Origin: a virus
Strand: one strand, 5' to 3'
DNA length: 39,179 nucleotides
IMG/VR virus record: IMGVR_UViG_3300047494_000192
Coordinates: 1-39,179 of that record
Shown: positions 24,191-31,466 of the stretch, one piece after another
How the letters are laid out: every line of letters begins with the position of its first letter
Numbering within the stretch: the first letter of the stretch is position 1
Notes under the pieces: generated by a model
Told to the model about the DNA's origin: nothing
What the model saw: only the letters and a program-made list of their open reading frames with translations
Databases searched by the model: none
Translations under genes and position numbers: made by a program

Positions 24191-25252
24191 TTACGGCTCC
24201 ATGCGGCCGGTGAGGAGCATCTCCGGGCGAGTGCAGATATGGAGCGGGTAGCTCTTCACATCGTATTTCACCCAGGCCTGCTCCTCGGACGGATCGATGT
24301 TCCGGTAGACGTAGATCTTCTTGCCGCGGGTGTTGACGCTTTCGAAGCCTTCGCCCGGCGCCAGGAACAGCTTGAAGACGCCGGGGGCACGGCGGGGGAA
24401 GAACTTCACCTTGTCCGTGGGGATGGCCAGGGTGAGGTTATCATCCGAACCGCGATAGTTGTGCCAGAAGATGCCGCCGAAATAGAAGCTGGTGAATGCC
24501 TTGCCCGTGCGGACTTCCTCGGCAGCGGCCCAGTTAATATAGGTCTGAATCACGTCCGGATGGTTGACGAAGGCGTCATAGAATGCGTCTCCGCAGAGCG
24601 CGTGCACTTCTGTGATGCCTTCGATGAAGGCGCCCTTGCCGGCGCGGGCCATGAGGCGGTGTATCTGGTTGCACTGCGCCCGCACGTAGCCGGCGGCGCG
24701 ATTGGCGACATTGCCGAGATCGAAACCGATTTCCACGGGCACCGGAATGCCGAATTCGGCAAACCAATTATTGATGATGCTGCGGCCATCCACGTCCAGC
24801 AGCAGGCCTTGGATAGCGCCCAGACGGTGATATTCGTAGGTGTAGGCAATATTGTTCAGGATGCCGGTGGGGCCGGTGAGTCGCTTGGCGACCATTTCCT
24901 GCAGATCCATCAGCTGCATGCCGTCCCGCTCGCTACGGACGTTCTGCAGGCTGGATGCGTAAATGGTAGTTTCCTGAAACAAACGCGGCACCGCGAAATA
25001 CCGGGCCTGGCGCTTTTCAGGCGGGCGTTGCTTGCCTGGCGCGCCGCGCGGGCTGGTGGGGATCAGGGTCAGGATGCCGTCCTCACGATCCACCTGCACG
25101 TCGGTGGTCATGATGGGCTCTTCGTCATCGAAAATCCCGAGATCACCCAGGAAAGTGGGCAGGAACGGGATGCGATTGACCTGATCCGTAATGGTCAGGC
25201 CGGAGAACGCATCCGCCCGGAAAACGTTTGCGGTGATCATCGATGTGGACAT
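24191..25252 (-). CDS. major capsid protein (lambda gpE-like)
   Basis: 353 aa, normal length for the family. Recognisable segments are IPFLPTFLGDLGIFDDEEPIMTTDVQVDREDG (about 28-60), RPPEKRQARYFAVPRLFQETTIYASSLQNVR (about 76-106), GLLLDVDGRSIINNWFAEFGI (about 149-169), VHALCGDAFYDAFVNHPDVIQTYINW and FYFGGIFWHNYRG, followed by the FFPRRAPGVFKLFLAPGEGFESVNT domain. It builds the prohead shell around the scaffold. The neighbouring gpD-like gene completes a lambda-type head. Confidence 0.93.
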   Translation of the reverse strand: MSTSMITANVFRADAFSGLTITDQVNRIPFLPTFLGDLGIFDDEEPIMTTDVQVDREDGILTLIPTSPRGAPGKQRPPEKRQARYFAVPRLFQETTIYASSLQNVRSERDGMQLMDLQEMVAKRLTGPTGILNNIAYTYEYHRLGAIQGLLLDVDGRSIINNWFAEFGIPVPVEIGFDLGNVANRAAGYVRAQCNQIHRLMARAGKGAFIEGITEVHALCGDAFYDAFVNHPDVIQTYINWAAAEEVRTGKAFTSFYFGGIFWHNYRGSDDNLTLAIPTDKVKFFPRRAPGVFKLFLAPGEGFESVNTRGKKIYVYRNIDPSEEQAWVKYDVKSYPLHICTRPEMLLTGRMEP

Positions 25253-25319
25253 TGGGTTTCAGGCTCCAGTGCAGGTGTCAGGGGTCAGGCTCAGGCCTCA
25301 AACAGCCTGCGTGGGGTCT

Positions 25320-26273
25320 TCAGGGGCGGGCGATGATGCCAAGCTGGGCGAGCTGCGCGAGCGCGGTGGCCTGCTGCGCGGCGGTGACGCCGGGCGCCCA
25401 TTGCAGGTAAGACAGGTTCACTTCCGCGTTGCGCGTGATGGCGGCCACGCGGCGGGTTCCCAGGGCGGGAATGAACGCGAAATTGTAGATGATGCCGGCG
25501 GCGGGGGCGGCGCCGGTGAACAGCGTGACGGCGCCGTTGGCCGGGGATGGCGGATCATTGACCTGGATGGCGAAGCCGTCACCGACGGCGAAGGGTGTGC
25601 CGCCAGCGGTGATGGTGAAGCCGATCTCGTCCGAATAGGCGGTGCCCGTCTTGCCGTTGGCAAGCTGGCGGCCATCCGGCGCGGTGACGGTGTATGCCGT
25701 GGCGCTGGTGAAGGCCACCTGGTATGCGCCCATGAGGGCGCCAGGATTGCCGCCGGCGGGCTGCGCCAGGGTGACCGCGCCCACGGTGCCGTTGCCGGTG
25801 TTGCCGGCATTGGCCGCGGTGACCGCGTATCCCATGCCGGGCTGGATGGCGATGGTGAAGGTGTCATTGGCGGCGAAGGGCGTGCCGCCAGCGGTGAGCT
25901 TGAACAGGATTTCATTCACGTATGCCACGCCAACGGTGCCGGCCGGCAACACCAGGCCATCCGGTGCGGTGACGGTGAAGGCCGTGGGGCTGGTGAAGGT
26001 GATCAGGTAATTGCCCAACAGCGCAGCACGCAGGCCGTTCTGGGCAGGCTGCGGCGCGGCGCCGGTGAGCGTGCCGTTGCCGACGTTCGTGCCGGTGGTG
26101 ACCACCGGATTGCCGTAACCCTCATACGAGTAGACCGTGCCGGCCTGGATCTTCAGATCCAGCGCACCGGCAGTGTTGTCAAACAACACCACGTCCCGGC
26201 TGAGCGTGCCGGGCATCTCCGTGACGAGAAACTCGGCTGTCTTAAAGTCTTCGTAAAGCACTGGGCTGACCAT
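25320..26273 (-). CDS. head decoration protein (gpD-like) with two inserted repeats
   Basis: 317 aa, about three times the length of lambda gpD. The N terminus (VSPVLYEDFKTAEFLVTEMPGTLSRDVVLF, 2-31) and C terminus (YNFAFIPALGTRRVAAITRNAEVNLSYLQW, about 263-292) are the two halves of a decoration protein. Between them lie two copies of an approximately 75-residue unit (about 65-143 and 160-238) with matching NGT, TAPDG, GTAY, TAGGTPFA and GD.F.I motifs. Such inserted immunoglobulin-like domains project from the capsid surface and may bind carbohydrate or host surfaces. It stabilises the expanded head. Confidence 0.8.
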   Translation of the reverse strand: MVSPVLYEDFKTAEFLVTEMPGTLSRDVVLFDNTAGALDLKIQAGTVYSYEGYGNPVVTTGTNVGNGTLTGAAPQPAQNGLRAALLGNYLITFTSPTAFTVTAPDGLVLPAGTVGVAYVNEILFKLTAGGTPFAANDTFTIAIQPGMGYAVTAANAGNTGNGTVGAVTLAQPAGGNPGALMGAYQVAFTSATAYTVTAPDGRQLANGKTGTAYSDEIGFTITAGGTPFAVGDGFAIQVNDPPSPANGAVTLFTGAAPAAGIIYNFAFIPALGTRRVAAITRNAEVNLSYLQWAPGVTAAQQATALAQLAQLGIIARP

Positions 26274-26336
26274 GTGACTGTCCTTTGCTGGTGATGCCGA
26301 TGGTCAGGCCATCGAAGGCTTTGACGAGGGTGAGTT

Positions 26337-26936
26337 TTACTTGCCGGACTTGTGGGTGATGGCTACGGCGTGTTTCTTGAAGGCGCCTTCCCACCCGGCG
26401 GCCGCCTTGTCAGACGCGCTCGCGGGGGCAGCGCCGGCGCCGGGGGCCTTCAGCGCGGCCATTTCCGTGTCCAGGCGGCTACGGCTGGCGCCACCCTTCG
26501 GCAGGGTTGCCAGCAGCGCGATGGCGTCCGCGCGGGGCATGCGGGTGTTGAGCGCCAGGTGCATGGCGCTGTCCGCGCGGGTGGCCGCCGCGGGATCAGC
26601 CAGGATGGCGGCGATGCGGGCCTGTTCCCGCATGCGGGCGGCGCCGGCGGGCGTGCTGGCGCTCATTTCGCCTTCGTCGTCATCCGCGTCCGAGTCCGAG
26701 TCGGGCTCATCGCAGTCGCACTCTTCACCGTCCTCGCATTCGCACTCGCCGGCCGCGTTGATGGTGCCCTTCTTCTTTTCGGCCTTTGCGGCGTTGGCTG
26801 CGGCCAGGGAGTCAGACGGCGGCGCGGCGGCCGGCACAACGGCAGCGGCTGGCGCGGCCGGGGCGGTCGCGGCAGGGCGGAGGCCGAGGCCGATGCCCGC
26901 GAACGTGGTGGCGGCGAGCAGATTGAGGCGGGACAT
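26337..26936 (-). CDS. scaffold-like prohead protein, separate from the protease
   Basis: 199 aa. The C-terminal part (REQARIAAILADPAAATRADSAMHLALNTRMPRADAIALLATLP, about 103-146) closely resembles the C-terminal region of S49-type head proteases that doubles as scaffold in lambda (gpC/Nu3). Here it is an independent gene. Residues 64-90 form an extremely acidic stretch with Cys 65, 67, 73 and 75 among Asp/Glu. The N terminus is Ala/Pro-rich. An internal ATG at 26666 (Met91) has GAAGG upstream and could yield a short Nu3-like form. It likely shapes the prohead and is digested by the protease encoded upstream. Confidence 0.6.
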   Translation of the reverse strand: MSRLNLLAATTFAGIGLGLRPAATAPAAPAAAVVPAAAPPSDSLAAANAAKAEKKKGTINAAGECECEDGEECDCDEPDSDSDADDDEGEMSASTPAGAARMREQARIAAILADPAAATRADSAMHLALNTRMPRADAIALLATLPKGGASRSRLDTEMAALKAPGAGAAPASASDKAAAGWEGAFKKHAVAITHKSGK

Positions 26937-26978
26937 GCGGGATCTCCGAAAGGGTGGGCTGGGGTCAGGCGCTTTGGA

Positions 26979-27731
26979 TCAGGCGGGACGGTTGGGCGCG
27001 GGCTTGGGCGCGTGTTCCGGCCCGAAGGTGCGGGTGCGGCGGCCGCGCCAGTTGGCAGCCATCTCCGCCGGCTCGCTTTCCAGGTGAATGCCGACGATTT
27101 CCGGCAGCAACGCGCGCTTGGCGCGTGGCCAGTTCTGGCCGAAGGCAAAATCCCCTCGCCCAGCATCACTATGGTTGCCGTAGACCATCTGGCCGCTGAC
27201 GCGCGGGTTCCAGAGCTGGAAGAAGCCGATCGGCACGTAATCATCCGCCCGATCACCGCCGCCCATGCTGGCCACGCGGGTGCCAAGCGGAAAAGCCGTG
27301 GCCTGCACGAAGGCGTTCAGGCTGTGCTGCACTTCCGGCAGCGTGATGTAAGCAATCCAGTCCGCGAAGGACGTGCAGAGCATGCGATCGATGCCATAGA
27401 TCATGGCAGGATCGAGGTTCATTGCCTCCAGAAGCGCGCGGCTGCGCGGCGGCAGGACGATATCGGCATCGATATGCGCCACCCAGGCGTCCCGATCCAG
27501 GCGCGCCAGGCCTTGGTTGATGCCAGCGCCCTTATCGAAGGCCAGACCGTCCTTGTAGAACACGTCCGTCTTGACGCATTCGACGTGATGATGCTCGCAC
27601 AGATCAGCGGTTTTGCGATCCTTCGTATCCGTCACCACCACCAGGCGATCGAACAGCTTGGCGTTGGAGAGCAGGAACCAGGCGAGGAAGTCGCTGTAGT
27701 TCACGCAGACCGTAACGGCCTCGATCTTCAT
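26979..27731 (-). CDS. glycosyltransferase-like protein (GT-A fold) in the head module
   Basis: 250 aa from the ATG at 27731. A GTG 54 bp upstream would add a His-rich extension and has no better ribosome site. The N terminus has IEAVTVCVNYSDFLAWFLLSNAKLFDRLVVVTD, the first strand-helix of a GT-A nucleotide-binding fold, then FDKGAGINQGLARL (about 65-78) and HIDADIVLPP (87-96) with the metal-binding DxD at 88-90. It should transfer a sugar from a nucleotide sugar. The C-terminal tail is basic and Pro-rich. There is no membrane segment. Surrounded by head genes and read with them, it may modify a capsid protein or host glycan; target unknown. Confidence 0.7.
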   Translation of the reverse strand: MKIEAVTVCVNYSDFLAWFLLSNAKLFDRLVVVTDTKDRKTADLCEHHHVECVKTDVFYKDGLAFDKGAGINQGLARLDRDAWVAHIDADIVLPPRSRALLEAMNLDPAMIYGIDRMLCTSFADWIAYITLPEVQHSLNAFVQATAFPLGTRVASMGGGDRADDYVPIGFFQLWNPRVSGQMVYGNHSDAGRGDFAFGQNWPRAKRALLPEIVGIHLESEPAEMAANWRGRRTRTFGPEHAPKPAPNRPA

Positions 27732-27808
27732 CCCGCAGTCCCGCCGATGATAATGGTGATGGTGGTGGTGCGCGCCGTACGGCACCGGATCAGGACCGGT
27801 CAGCGGCC

Positions 27809-28180
27809 CTACTTCGGCAGGACGACCGGATTGGCCATCTCCGCGCCGGTGGGATTGGCGAGCGTGCGCTCCTGCCGGGCGACGACGTCATAGCCGATGG
27901 GGTCCATGTTCATGCCGGGGATGGGCGAGCCCTGCAGCGGCGCGGTTGGGGCCAAGGGCGCCTGCGTGGACGGCAGCACGGGGCGCGAGAGGTCCGCCGG
28001 GTGCGTCATGCGGGGCGCATTGGTCTGGCCGTGGCCTTCCGGGATCTGCTGCGGCTCGGTTTCGGCCGCATCATGGGCGGTGTGGTCAGCTTGGTCCGTG
28101 GGAACAAGCGCGGTGCCGGTATCCGCGGCGGCGCGAACGGTGTCAGCGCCGGAAACAGTGGCGTTTTGTTCGGTATCCAT
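27809..28180 (-). CDS. hydrophilic phage protein of unknown function
   Basis: 123 aa with AAGGA 7 nt before the ATG. It is low-complexity, rich in Thr, Ala, Pro, Gln and Asp, without membrane segment, and ends in a better ordered part (GMNMDPIGYDVVARQERTLANPTGAEMANPVVLPK, about 89-123). It looks disordered except for the end. It lies between protease and glycosyltransferase genes in the head module, so it may be a head-associated or internal protein. I cannot assign a family. Confidence 0.6.
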   Translation of the reverse strand: MDTEQNATVSGADTVRAAADTGTALVPTDQADHTAHDAAETEPQQIPEGHGQTNAPRMTHPADLSRPVLPSTQAPLAPTAPLQGSPIPGMNMDPIGYDVVARQERTLANPTGAEMANPVVLPK

Positions 28181-28237
28181 GGCTTTTTCCTTCGATTTTG
28201 GCGATTTTTTGGGGTTTTTCGCCGGTTTTGGCCCGAT

Positions 28238-29128
28238 TTAGCGTGAAATTTGCGCCAGCAGCGCGGACAGAGCCGCGTCCGGCGCCATGATGGCGTCCAC
28301 CAGGCCGAGCTGGAGGGCTTCGGCAGGCATCAGGGTGGCGGCTTCCGTGCCGCGCACGGTGCTGGCCGCCAATTTGCGGTTCATGGCGACGGTTTCGACG
28401 AAAAGCTCGCCCTGATAATCGATTTTCTGCTGGATCCGGTCCCGCACGTCCGGCGGCAGCGCCTGATAGGCATTACCGTCAGCCTTGTGCGCGCCGAATT
28501 GGATGATGCTGACCACCACGCCTTCCTTGGCGAGCGCGCCGGACAGATCCGCGTGCATGACGATGGTGCCGATGGAGCCCGTGCCGCCGCTGCGCGGCAC
28601 CGTGATGTGATCCGCCGCGCAGGCTATGGCGTAAGCCGCGCTGTATGCGCAATCATCCAGCACCGCCCAGCATGGTTTGGCACCACGGAAGGATGCGATC
28701 AGGTCCACCAGGTCAAAGCAGCCGGAACACTCGCCGCCGAAACTGTCGATCTGCAACACGATGGCGCGGACGTTCGTGTCCCCCTGGGCAGCCAGGAAGG
28801 CATTGCGGATGCCGTCATAGCCCGTCATGCCGCTGGAAGGGCGGATGGTGCCGTTCTTGTGCACCAGCGTGCCATCGATGGGGATCAGGGCGATGCCGGT
28901 ATCCTGAACCAGGTCATAGGGCGCCGGCGGGGCCGCCTGTATGAAGTCGTCGTCGTCATCGAAGAAAAACGCGGACGGCTTGTCCACACCGGGCGCCAGC
29001 ACCTGTCCCACGCCGAGGCGTGGCCCAATGGCGTTGAGGATCACCAGGCCTTTCCCCGGATGGATCATCAGCGGTTCGTTGAAAATGCGCGACGCCAGCA
29101 GCGGCAGACGATGATGCACGTGCGTCAC
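28238..29128 (-). CDS. S49-family prohead protease (lambda gpC-like)
   Basis: 296 aa, GTG start overlapping the preceding stop (GTGA). After an N-terminal region with an Asp-rich patch (57-61), the SppA/ClpP-like core shows GIALIPIDGTLV (78-89), the IVLQIDSFGGE strand (123-133), the catalytic serine Ser163 in CAYSAAYAIA, GGTGSIGTIVMHAD (181-194) and the general-base Lys215 in FGAHKADGNAYQALP. It would cut scaffold and perhaps portal during prohead maturation. Unlike lambda gpC it ends soon after the protease domain, the scaffold part being encoded separately at 26337-26936. Confidence 0.9.
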   Translation of the reverse strand: MTHVHHRLPLLASRIFNEPLMIHPGKGLVILNAIGPRLGVGQVLAPGVDKPSAFFFDDDDDFIQAAPPAPYDLVQDTGIALIPIDGTLVHKNGTIRPSSGMTGYDGIRNAFLAAQGDTNVRAIVLQIDSFGGECSGCFDLVDLIASFRGAKPCWAVLDDCAYSAAYAIACAADHITVPRSGGTGSIGTIVMHADLSGALAKEGVVVSIIQFGAHKADGNAYQALPPDVRDRIQQKIDYQGELFVETVAMNRKLAASTVRGTEAATLMPAEALQLGLVDAIMAPDAALSALLAQISR

Positions 29129-29328
29129 GCCTCGCCCGTGTCGGTAATTGCCGGCTCAGGCGGCGGCAAATATCCGATCTCGGTGACCAGTGTCTCACCA
29201 GCGCCATAGATCCTGATGAGCCGGAAAGAGCCCGCGATCTTCAGTGGCAGCACGAACTCGGCACAAAAGACCGGGCCGACCTGCGCTACTTCGCACACCA
29301 CGGGTGTAAAGGTTTTTTCCACGTCCAT
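29125..29328 (-). CDS. small protein between portal and protease, unknown
   Basis: 67 aa. It shows a hydrophobic beta pattern (FTPVVCEVAQVGPVF, LIRIYGAGETLVTEIGYLP) and two cysteines, with no membrane helix or signal. The ribosome site is weak. Its stop overlaps the protease start, so it probably serves to couple protease translation. It is preceded by the third AT-rich repeat. Unknown small genes in this position are common in head modules. Confidence 0.5.
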   Translation of the reverse strand: MDVEKTFTPVVCEVAQVGPVFCAEFVLPLKIAGSFRLIRIYGAGETLVTEIGYLPPPEPAITDTGEA

Positions 29329-29341
29329 GTGGTGAACTTTC

Positions 29342-29371
29342 TTTTTTTGAAAAAAGAAGCAAAAAACTTTT
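29342..29371 (+). repeat. AT-rich dispersed element, copy 3
   Basis: A 30-bp A/T element in the 114-bp gap after the portal gene. It contains the same 16-bp core GAAGCAAAAAACTTTT as the copy at 16202-16232, in the same orientation, and continues into a longer inverted pair (AAGCAAA with TTTGCTT, the latter near 29373-29379). Confidence 0.7.
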
Positions 29372-29442
29372 CTTTGCTTTTCTTCGTGACCTTGGTGGCT
29401 TCTTCTCTTCTTGGTGTTCTTGGTGAGAACCCCTTGCCTTGC

Positions 29443-31146
29443 CTATGCAGCCTGCGGTTTCTTGTCGTCTTCCGTTGCGTTGCTCGGCTGATACACTTCC
29501 GGCAGCTTCAACCCGCGCGCCTTGAACGCGGCCACTTCGATGGCGCGCTGATCCAGACGCTCTTCCCAGTCCTCGCCCTCGATGTCCGCGCAGGTGTCTT
29601 CCAACGTGCCGAAGCCGGCATCCAGGCCAAGTACCTCGCCCTGCCGTTCCTTGACCGGGTCCACCCAGCCACGGCCCGATCCGACCCACCGCGCTTCTGA
29701 CAGAGCCGCGCGCATGCGGGGAAATTCATCGATGGGCACGTTGCGTGGCAGCAGATCCGGCAGGAGCTGCAGCGCTTCCTCGATGAACGCGCCATAGACC
29801 GGGGTGGCGGTGTTTGCCGCGAAATCAGAGCGGCGGCGCATGACGGCGCGCCAAGCCTGCAGGATGGAGCCGCGGAAGCTGCTGTAATTGATATCCTTGA
29901 AATTGTTGTCCACTTCCGTGGCGGACTGGCCGGTGGCGGCGCTGATCATGCGCAGGCCGGCCGCCTGGAAGGCGTCGTAATCGTCCGCATGGCCGGGACC
30001 GGCGACCATGTTCATTTTCTCGCCCGGCGGCAGCACCGGCACGCGCACGCCGTTCATCATCACCGGCTGCTGGTTGAGCATGGCGCCGGCAAGGTTCTGA
30101 TAGAATTCCTCGCTGCCGGCGTCTTCGGCCGTGCTGAGCGCGTCTTGCGCGGATTGTTCATCCTGCATGGACGTCATGAAGAAACCGAGCGTGGCGCGGG
30201 CCATGGCGGCCTGCAGCGACGTGGCATCGTACCGGTTCAGCATCCGGAACCGGCCGAGGACGGCGTGCAGCACGCCCACGCCGCGATGCTGGCCGCCGCG
30301 CTCCCGATCAAACCCATGCACCAGCACCGGGCGGCCGGAGGCGGTGCGGCGCGGGATGTAATCCCAGATGGTGCTGGCCGCAGTCAGATACGGATCGTAA
30401 TCGTGGGCGCGCTGGATGTGGTAGCCGAGCGGCCGGCCGGTGCCGATATCGACTTGCACGCCACCGCGCCGATCGGCCAGGTCCGGGCCGTGGAACGGAT
30501 TGGACAGGCGGTCCGGGTCCACCACCATCAGCGTGGTGGCATAGCGCGCCAAGCCGCTGGCGCGAGCATCCAGATCCGCGCCGACGAAGATCAGGCTGTC
30601 GCCCTCCACCATCTCCGAGCGGGCGGCGAGGCGCAGCAGCTGGGTGACGGTGCCGGTTTGCGTGGCGTCCGCACTGTGCAGCGGATCGTTCGCCCAAAGA
30701 CGCCATTCCGATTTGATGGCGGAGGCGAATTCAGCGGCCCAGACGGCATCGAACTTGCTGCCGAACTGACGGGCCAGGCCGCGCCAGTTCGGGCGCGGCA
30801 TGGGGAAGAAGTGGTTGCCGATCATGGCATCCAGCAGGCGGTTGATGGCACCGCGCGCCCAGCCATCGTTGCGCACCAGGTCCCGCGCGCGGGCGGCCAT
30901 GCGGTCCCGGTCCCATTCGAGCTCGCTGTCCGGGCTGCGCAGTTGCGGCAGCCAGGCCGACATCTCCCGGGTCCAAGGCTGGGCGCTGTCGTAACTGTAG
31001 GGGTTGATATTGCCGTCCGACGCCGGCTCCAGGCTGGCGCGGATGCGGATGGCGGCGACGTCTCCGCGCGTGATGGCGCGGCCGGTGCTGGGGTTCACCA
31101 GGCCGGTTGCGGCGGCCAGGCGGGTTTGCAGGGCGGTGCTGGTCAT
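29443..31146 (-). CDS. portal protein (lambda gpB family)
   Basis: 567 aa. Typical lambda-family portal features are REMSAWLPQLRSPDSELEWDRDRMAARARDLVRNDGWARGAINRLLDAMIGN (about 60-111), MVEGDSLIFVGAD (about 178-190), VDPDRLSNPF, GRPLGYHIQRAHDYDPYL (about 234-251), LVHGFDRERGGQHRGVGVLHAVLGRFRMLNRYDATSLQAAMARATLGFFMTS, and the C-terminal EVDNNFKDINYSSFRGSILQAWRAVMRRR. It forms the dodecameric DNA gate at one capsid vertex. It overlaps the gpW stop by one base. Confidence 0.92.
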   Translation of the reverse strand: MTSTALQTRLAAATGLVNPSTGRAITRGDVAAIRIRASLEPASDGNINPYSYDSAQPWTREMSAWLPQLRSPDSELEWDRDRMAARARDLVRNDGWARGAINRLLDAMIGNHFFPMPRPNWRGLARQFGSKFDAVWAAEFASAIKSEWRLWANDPLHSADATQTGTVTQLLRLAARSEMVEGDSLIFVGADLDARASGLARYATTLMVVDPDRLSNPFHGPDLADRRGGVQVDIGTGRPLGYHIQRAHDYDPYLTAASTIWDYIPRRTASGRPVLVHGFDRERGGQHRGVGVLHAVLGRFRMLNRYDATSLQAAMARATLGFFMTSMQDEQSAQDALSTAEDAGSEEFYQNLAGAMLNQQPVMMNGVRVPVLPPGEKMNMVAGPGHADDYDAFQAAGLRMISAATGQSATEVDNNFKDINYSSFRGSILQAWRAVMRRRSDFAANTATPVYGAFIEEALQLLPDLLPRNVPIDEFPRMRAALSEARWVGSGRGWVDPVKERQGEVLGLDAGFGTLEDTCADIEGEDWEERLDQRAIEVAAFKARGLKLPEVYQPSNATEDDKKPQAA

Positions 31147-31442
31147 CAGAACCGCAGGCTAATGGCGCGGCGGCGGCCGCGCAGGCCGAGCAGGATCTGG
31201 AGCTCGCGGATGTGGTTGCGCAGCATCCCTTCATTGGTGCGGCTGTAGGTGACGGATTTCTGTCCGCTGCCCTCGCCATAGCTGACCACCACCGGCTGGC
31301 CGCCGATGGTCAGGTTCTGCAGCGCGGCCTGGGCGGCGTTCAGGTAGGCTTGCAGCGTGGCGGCCGGCAAGCCGGAGAAGGCGCTGGTGTTGATCGTGGA
31401 CGGGCCCTGCGGGTCCGGCACCAGGATCAGCGTGTCCGACAT
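31146..31442 (-). CDS. head-tail joining protein (gpW-like)
   Basis: 98 aa with GGAGG before the ATG. It has the gpW pattern: a helix around LQAYLNAAQAALQNLTIGGQPVVVSYGEGSGQKSVTYSRTNEG (28-70), where the beta hairpin lies between, and a second helix MLRNHIRELQILLGLRGRRR. The protein closes the portal after packaging or sets the terminase-portal interface. It is between large terminase and portal, the same order as lambda A-W-B. Confidence 0.8.
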   Translation of the reverse strand: MSDTLILVPDPQGPSTINTSAFSGLPAATLQAYLNAAQAALQNLTIGGQPVVVSYGEGSGQKSVTYSRTNEGMLRNHIRELQILLGLRGRRRAISLRF

Positions 31443-31466
31443 TCCTGGCCTCCCTTGGGCAATTTG

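Noticed and set aside
27732-27785. GTG extension of the glycosyltransferase giving a natural run of histidines
   Set aside because: The ATG at 27731 starts exactly at the first strand of the GT-A fold, and the extension has repetitive CAC codons and no ribosome site.
26352-27893. 513-aa plus-strand frame opposite scaffold and glycosyltransferase genes
   Set aside because: Gly/Arg-rich antisense translation; the minus strand carries clear domains here.
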